Program-made: the position numbers and the translations under genes
In this document: positions 35,260 through 38,626 of the stretch, one piece after another
Layout of the letters: every line of letters begins with the position of its first letter
Position numbering within the stretch: the first letter of the stretch is position 1
Assembly (NCBI GenBank): GCA_949285905.1
Contig: CASDZV010000053.1
Coordinates: 1-38,626 of the forward strand
DNA from: an uncultured Spirochaetales bacterium
Lineage (GTDB): Bacteria > Spirochaetota > Spirochaetia > Sphaerochaetales > Sphaerochaetaceae
Direction: 5' to 3'
DNA length: 38,626 nucleotides
The notes under the pieces: generated by a model
Seen by the model: only the letters and a program-made list of their open reading frames with translations
Databases searched by the model: none
Told to the model about the DNA's origin: nothing

Positions 35260-35412
35260 GTTATCACCTCGTATTAATAATAGGCCATAAGCCAATATGG
35301 AATATACAAAGGGATAGTAAAGGCGGCAAGAGGGTAAGGAATTCTTTCTTTTTTCCTCTTCACTTTTTCTACATATTTATTATCTTCACTGTGTAAGGCA
35401 CAGGTGGATATC

Positions 35413-35790
35413 ATGGAACGCAGAGTAAGTCTTGTTCTATATAAAGAAGGAAACAGAAAGGCGAAGGAGCTTTCCTATGCGGATGCATTCGAGGATTATG
35501 TGAATGCGTTCCTTCCAAGGCTTTCCATGTGCGAGTACACGCTGGAGTTTGTCTCGTTCTATCGCTACCAGCTTTCTAGGTATCTTCTGTCAAAACCAGT
35601 CTTCACACTCTCACTTCCCGAGGGCGATATGATCTCAGATCTCATCAAAGATGCTTATGACAGCTTTGTTGAGGCAATGGATTCTTCACCTTTCAATATT
35701 ACTGGAGAGGGGCGTGAGAATCTTCTGGAATCTGTGAAAATCGTGTTTCCGTGGCAAAGTGACCCGGATGCTCTTCCAGATGTACAGTGA
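35413..35790 (+). CDS. Small protein of unknown function
   Basis: I do not recognise this 125-residue protein. It has no membrane span or signal peptide. It is mixed alpha/beta in composition, with an aromatic-rich centre (YTLEFVSFYRYQLSRYLL) and an acidic C-terminus. AGGTGG (35402-35407) supports ATG 35413 over an in-frame GTG at 35404. It lies between groES (divergent) and the enhancer-like palindromes of the sigma gene; the first palindrome begins one base after its stop codon. It may share regulation with the sigma factor, but the sequence does not show that. Confidence 0.6.
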   Translation: MERRVSLVLYKEGNRKAKELSYADAFEDYVNAFLPRLSMCEYTLEFVSFYRYQLSRYLLSKPVFTLSLPEGDMISDLIKDAYDSFVEAMDSSPFNITGEGRENLLESVKIVFPWQSDPDALPDVQ

Positions 35791-35805
35791 TGGTCATTAT
35801 GACCC
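35791..35805 (+). promoter_or_regulatory. Enhancer-like palindrome, copy 1
   Basis: TGGTCATTATGACCC is a near-perfect palindrome of two GGTCA half-sites. It shares the GGTCAnTnTGACC pattern with copy 2 and is centred 40 bases upstream of it, about four helical turns, so both face the same side of the DNA. It is a likely binding site for a dimeric activator such as an NtrC-family protein. Confidence 0.6.
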
Positions 35806-35830
35806 AATGTGATAGAAATTTGAGTCAGGT

Positions 35831-35845
35831 GGGTCAATTTGACCC
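35831..35845 (+). promoter_or_regulatory. Enhancer-like palindrome, copy 2
   Basis: GGGTCAATTTGACCC is a perfect seven-base inverted repeat around one central base. It is centred 87 bases upstream of the sigma-54 promoter's GG, a normal distance for a bacterial enhancer. A single half-site-like GAGTCA (35822-35827) lies just before it. Confidence 0.65.
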
Positions 35846-35887
35846 GTTTTGCTTATTTCTTCATATATGCTACATATATTTAATTCT

Positions 35888-35907
35888 ATTAATTACAAGT
35901 AATTAAT
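35888..35907 (+). promoter_or_regulatory. AT-rich inverted repeat next to the sigma-54 promoter
   Basis: ATTAATTAC and GTAATTAAT form perfect nine-base arms around AA. The repeat ends 17 bases before the -24 GG and lies between the enhancer-like sites and the promoter. It could bind a repressor or a DNA-bending protein. The surrounding 35846-35920 stretch is strongly AT-rich. Confidence 0.45.
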
Positions 35908-35922
35908 TCGAATTGTAATAAC

Positions 35923-35940
35923 TTGGCACGCTTCCTGCAA
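35923..35940 (+). promoter_or_regulatory. Sigma-54 (RpoN) promoter
   Basis: TTGGCACG-CTTC-CTGCAA matches the sigma-54 consensus TTGGCACG-N4-TTGCW in all but one position. The invariant GG (35925-35926) and GC (35937-35938) are exactly ten bases apart. The predicted start is near 35950, giving a leader of about 25 bases with an AGGAGG ribosome-binding site. Confidence 0.82.
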
Positions 35941-35974
35941 AATAGAAGTGTAATCCAGATACAGGAGGATGACC

Positions 35975-36847
35975 ATGGAAGATGCAATGAGAAAAGAGAT
36001 GATGGATAACGACAATGAAGTGCTTTCCATTTATCTTAAGGAAATAAACAGAATCCCGCTTATCTCCCACGAAGAGGAGTATGAACTTTCCCTCAAGGCT
36101 AAAAACGGCGATAAAGCTGCCCGGGAGAAGCTTCTGAATGCCAACCTCCGCTTTGTAGTATCTGTTGCGAAGAAATTCCGCGGACAGGGATTGCCTCTTT
36201 CGGATCTGATCAATGAGGGGAATATCGGGCTGATAACCGCTCTTGATAAATTCGAGCCGGACAAAGGCTATCACTTCATTTCATATGCTGTCTGGTGGAT
36301 CAGGCAGTCAATAATGAAAGCGATTTCTGAAAAGGGCAGGACAGTAAGACTTCCTCTGAACAGATCAAATGAGCTTATGCAGATCCAGAAAGCTCAGAAA
36401 GCCATCATGCATGAAAAAGAGACATCTGATCCATCTGCTGAGGACATAGCGGCTGTGACAGGTCTTGATGAGAAGCTCATCAGCGATCTTCTCTCCATTT
36501 CGAGCGAGGTCGTATCCTTTGACAGTCCTATCAAGAAAGGTGAGGAGAGCGACTCGACATTCGGTGATTTCATCGAGGATGAGTCAAGAGGGCCTGAGGA
36601 GACTGTGATGGAAGGTTCAATGAAGGATGCTGTCGGAGCGCTTCTCTCAACACTTTCCGAAAAGGAAAGGGCAATAATAGAAATGCGATTCGGCCTCAAT
36701 AACAGAAAGCCGATGTCACTGAAGGAAATCGGAGAGGTCTATGGTCTCACGAAGGAGAGAATCAGACAGATTGAGAAGAGAGCACTTGAGCGTCTGAGAG
36801 TCGTTTCCGACGAGCGGGACCTTGGAGTGTTCAGCACAGCCTGCTGA
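35975..36847 (+). CDS. Alternative sigma-70-family factor (RpoS/group 2-like)
   Basis: The 290-residue sigma factor lacks region 1.1. It has region 1.2 (SIYLKEINRIPLISHEEEYELS), region 2 with ANLRFVVSVAKKF, LPLSDLINEGNIGLITALDKFEPDKGYHFISYAVWWIRQSI, region 3 and region 4 ending in MSLKEIGEVYGLTKERIRQIEKRALERLR. Size and layout fit a non-essential group 2 sigma such as RpoS rather than the primary RpoD. AGGAGG (35963-35968) selects ATG 35975; an in-frame ATG at 35969 directly abuts that site. A sigma-54 promoter and palindromes lie upstream, as for Borrelia rpoS. A terminator follows directly. Confidence 0.9.
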   Translation: MEDAMRKEMMDNDNEVLSIYLKEINRIPLISHEEEYELSLKAKNGDKAAREKLLNANLRFVVSVAKKFRGQGLPLSDLINEGNIGLITALDKFEPDKGYHFISYAVWWIRQSIMKAISEKGRTVRLPLNRSNELMQIQKAQKAIMHEKETSDPSAEDIAAVTGLDEKLISDLLSISSEVVSFDSPIKKGEESDSTFGDFIEDESRGPEETVMEGSMKDAVGALLSTLSEKERAIIEMRFGLNNRKPMSLKEIGEVYGLTKERIRQIEKRALERLRVVSDERDLGVFSTAC

Positions 36848-36852
36848 TAGCG

Positions 36853-36890
36853 TCTCCTGTTGTACCGGTAAGTACAGCAGGAGATTTCTC
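36853..36890 (+). terminator. Intrinsic terminator of the sigma factor gene
   Basis: A 13-base-pair stem with one G-T wobble (36853-36865 with 36872-36884) and a six-base loop is followed by TTTCTCATT. It overlaps the last base pairs of the convergent GH43 gene by only a few bases. Confidence 0.82.
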
Positions 36891-38403
36891 ATTCATGGTG
36901 GATGGACGTGAAATTTGCTGTCTTCGTGCTTTCCGTTCCTTTTCCAAGAGCATAGATTCCGAATACGACACCGGTGAATCCGAATTCAAGCATCGAAAGC
37001 TTTTCTCCGGGGAGTGTATCACCTGCCTGGATCCAGTTCTTGCAATCGAGTGAATAGCTGAAGGAGTATTTCAGTCCATGGCATTTTGCTCTGAGATGAA
37101 TTGTCTTCCATCTCAGTGAGGAGTGGAAAAGCACTTCACGCTCATCTTCGATTTCGATTACTGTCTCTTCATTCCTTGCTCTCAGTGCTAATCTGAAGAA
37201 ACATCTGGAATTCAGCATGATAACAAGACCCGCTTCCTCTCTTTCTGAAGGGATGAATTCCGTCGAGACTGTCAATGAATAGTCTTTCTCGCGCTGTCTC
37301 CATCCGATGAATGAAGCATCTTCATCTCCTGTGATGTCATTTTCCGCAAAGCCCAGAACAGCTTTTCCTTCCTTCTCTGAATAGCGGACATGATTATCTG
37401 AGCGGAGGAAGAGGGGGTAATCACTGCTGCCGCTGACAACTGCCTCATCAATGCAGCTCTGGTATTCGCGTTCAACTTTTCCGGTCTCTGGGGCAAATAC
37501 AGGCCACTCTTCTTCCCAGATTACAGGGACAAGGAATGTCTCCCTTCCGATGTTCCTCAGAAAAGGATTCTCATAAGGACGTACTCCCAGACAGGAGGCA
37601 AACCATCTGCCATCTTCTGTGTCAACTAAATCTGCGTGTCCGATGCTGTTGAATTCGCTTCCCCTTCCAAGCATCCTGTGGGTGAGGACAGGATTGCGCG
37701 GATTTATCTCATATGGGCCGAAAGGATTCCTGCTGCGGAATACGGACTGTGCATGATTGTGCTCTGTACCTCCTTCTGCAAGCAATATGTAATACCATCC
37801 ATCCTTTTTCATGAGTCTTGGACCTTCAGGGCATACAGCATTGTAAACAGCTCCATCTTTCAGAACGACTGTTTTCCTTCCGCCAAGCTTTCCTGTCACA
37901 GTGTCTATCGTATCCATCCAGATATATCTGTGCTTGTTGCTCTGGTTCTCAGGCTCCGGGCGCATGTTGCCGATGATATAAGCACAGCCATCATCATCAA
38001 AGAACAGAGAAGGGTCTATGCCTTCAGCCTGGCTGACAATAACCGGTTCAGACCACGGGCCCTGAGGATTCTCTGCTTTAACGAAGAAACAGATATTGTC
38101 TTTGTATGAGTCATTTCTGACAAGTGTCGTGATGACATAGAACATGTTGTCATGGGCGTTGTACCTGATGCATGGCGCGTAAATGCCTTTACCTGAACGG
38201 CAGCCTCTGAGATTGATAACGCTGTCTGGATCAGTCACGCATGAACCTATGTATTCCCATTGAGAGAGATTCCTCGAGTGATAAACCGGAATCATTGGAA
38301 AATATTCAAAAGTTGATGTCGCGATATAGAAATCACTGCCTTTCCTGCAGATGGACGGATCTGGATTGAATCCTCTCAATACTGGATTGTTTATTAGCGC
38401 CAT
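36889..38403 (-). CDS. Glycoside hydrolase family 43 (beta-xylosidase / arabinofuranosidase)
   Basis: The 504-residue cytoplasmic enzyme has the five-bladed GH43 propeller: GFNPDPSICRKGSDFYIATSTFEYFP with the catalytic base Asp15, GIDPSLFFDDDG with the pKa-tuning Asp, and CPEGPRLMKKDGWYY with the acid Glu. A C-terminal beta-sandwich (about 310-504) is typical of xylosidases. There is no signal peptide, so it would cut imported xylo- or arabino-oligosaccharides. AAGGAGAG lies just before ATG 38403. It is divergent from a GntR regulator, which probably controls it. Confidence 0.9.
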   Translation of the reverse strand: MALINNPVLRGFNPDPSICRKGSDFYIATSTFEYFPMIPVYHSRNLSQWEYIGSCVTDPDSVINLRGCRSGKGIYAPCIRYNAHDNMFYVITTLVRNDSYKDNICFFVKAENPQGPWSEPVIVSQAEGIDPSLFFDDDGCAYIIGNMRPEPENQSNKHRYIWMDTIDTVTGKLGGRKTVVLKDGAVYNAVCPEGPRLMKKDGWYYILLAEGGTEHNHAQSVFRSRNPFGPYEINPRNPVLTHRMLGRGSEFNSIGHADLVDTEDGRWFASCLGVRPYENPFLRNIGRETFLVPVIWEEEWPVFAPETGKVEREYQSCIDEAVVSGSSDYPLFLRSDNHVRYSEKEGKAVLGFAENDITGDEDASFIGWRQREKDYSLTVSTEFIPSEREEAGLVIMLNSRCFFRLALRARNEETVIEIEDEREVLFHSSLRWKTIHLRAKCHGLKYSFSYSLDCKNWIQAGDTLPGEKLSMLEFGFTGVVFGIYALGKGTESTKTANFTSIHHE

Positions 38404-38526
38404 ATGCTCTCCTTTACAAATATTTTTAAATAGTTTTATAAAATTTCCAAGAAAATTTAATTAAAATTTTCAAAAATATTTTGACAACTCTGAAAACTAA
38501 TGTATAAATGAAGTAGGAAGGTGAAT
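38404..38526. promoter_or_regulatory. AT-rich divergent control region with operator-like palindrome
   Basis: This 123-base gap is extremely AT-rich. It holds an inverted repeat GAAAATTT-AATTA-AAATTTTC (38451-38471) and a near-palindrome CAAAAATATTTTG (38471-38483) overlapping the -35 of the GntR gene. These are plausible operators for the GntR protein controlling itself and the GH43 gene. AAGGAGAG serves GH43 on the minus strand. Confidence 0.5.
38481..38508 (+). promoter_or_regulatory. Sigma-70 promoter of the GntR gene
   Basis: A perfect TTGACA (38481-38486), a 16-base spacer and TATAAA (38503-38508) form a strong promoter. GGAAGG lies between the expected start and ATG 38527. Confidence 0.7.
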
Positions 38527-38626
38527 ATGTCGAAGCGGCCAGATCCAGAAGCAATCTACAAGAATCTCAAGGATTCCATCATTTCCATGAAACGGTTGCC
38601 GGGAGAGCTACTATCAGTAAGCGAGC
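38527..38626 (+). CDS. GntR-family transcriptional regulator (N-terminal fragment)
   Basis: Only 33 codons are inside the window; the rest lies beyond the right edge. The sequence AIYKNLKDSIISMKRLPGELLSVSE matches the start of the GntR winged helix (y..lk..I..G.l.pG..L.se..L). It is divergent from the GH43 gene, the usual arrangement for a local sugar-responsive regulator. The effector domain cannot be seen, so the subfamily is unknown. Confidence 0.78.
   Translation, partial: MSKRPDPEAIYKNLKDSIISMKRLPGELLSVSE

Noticed and set aside
35260..35412. CIRCE heat-shock operator upstream of groES
   Set aside because: No TTAGCACTC-N9-GAGTGCTAA is present; only a weak CCATA/TATGG repeat at 35285-35300 was seen.

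Overview
The window looks like chromosomal DNA of a spirochaete close to the non-motile Sphaerochaeta group. This rests on the gene order (a division cluster running into hslV-hslU and flhF, groES beside an alternative sigma factor, cvpA near an NtrB/NtrC-type pair) and on the eroded peptidoglycan genes. No database search was possible, so the assignment is inference.

Layout: 1-358 holds the 3' end of 23S rRNA and a 5S rRNA, followed by terminator structures and a possible small RNA (521-612). 647-4185 holds a DegT-like pseudo-aminotransferase, NAD kinase and RecN. 4162-8895 is an alpha-glucan block: a GH57/DUF3536 enzyme on the minus strand, opposite a DUF4912 protein and a GH57 branching enzyme. 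9084-20671 is a long same-strand run: mraZ, rsmH, an FtsL-like protein, an FtsW-like protein, an FtsQ-like protein, ftsA, ftsZ, a Xer recombinase, a decayed DprA-like gene, a second Xer recombinase, hslV, hslU and flhF. 20643-22571 holds a truncated class B PBP and a degenerate LytM (M23) protein in divergent orientation. 22563-28496 (minus) holds a beta-lactamase-fold serine hydrolase, an extracellular solute-binding protein and secA. 28683-34949 is a tight operon: cvpA, a DNA polymerase III delta'-like gene, a sensor kinase, an NtrC-type regulator and a DinG-like helicase. The remainder is groES, a small unknown gene, an alternative sigma-70-family factor, a GH43 glycosidase and the start of a GntR regulator.

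Two themes stand out. First, the septal peptidoglycan machinery appears to be kept as scaffold without catalysis. The FtsW-like protein lacks the conserved QPSE and HTDFIF-type motifs. The PBP stops about 20 residues after its SxxK-like tetrad. The M23 domain has lost its zinc ligands. mraY, mur genes and ftsI are missing from the division cluster. The flagellar genes that follow hslU in Borrelia are also missing, leaving only flhF.

Second, the alternative sigma gene at 35975 has a near-consensus sigma-54 promoter (GG-N10-GC) preceded by two matching 15-bp palindromes 40 bp apart. An NtrC-family activator with an intact GAFTGA motif and its kinase lie about 4 kb away. This resembles the Hk2-Rrp2-RpoN-RpoS cascade of Borrelia, here with apparent enhancer sites.

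Several genes have a -10-like hexamer only 5-10 bases upstream of the start codon and no clear Shine-Dalgarno sequence, which suggests leaderless transcripts. No CRISPR array, tRNA gene, insertion sequence or prophage was seen. No stretch over 300 bases lacks a gene.
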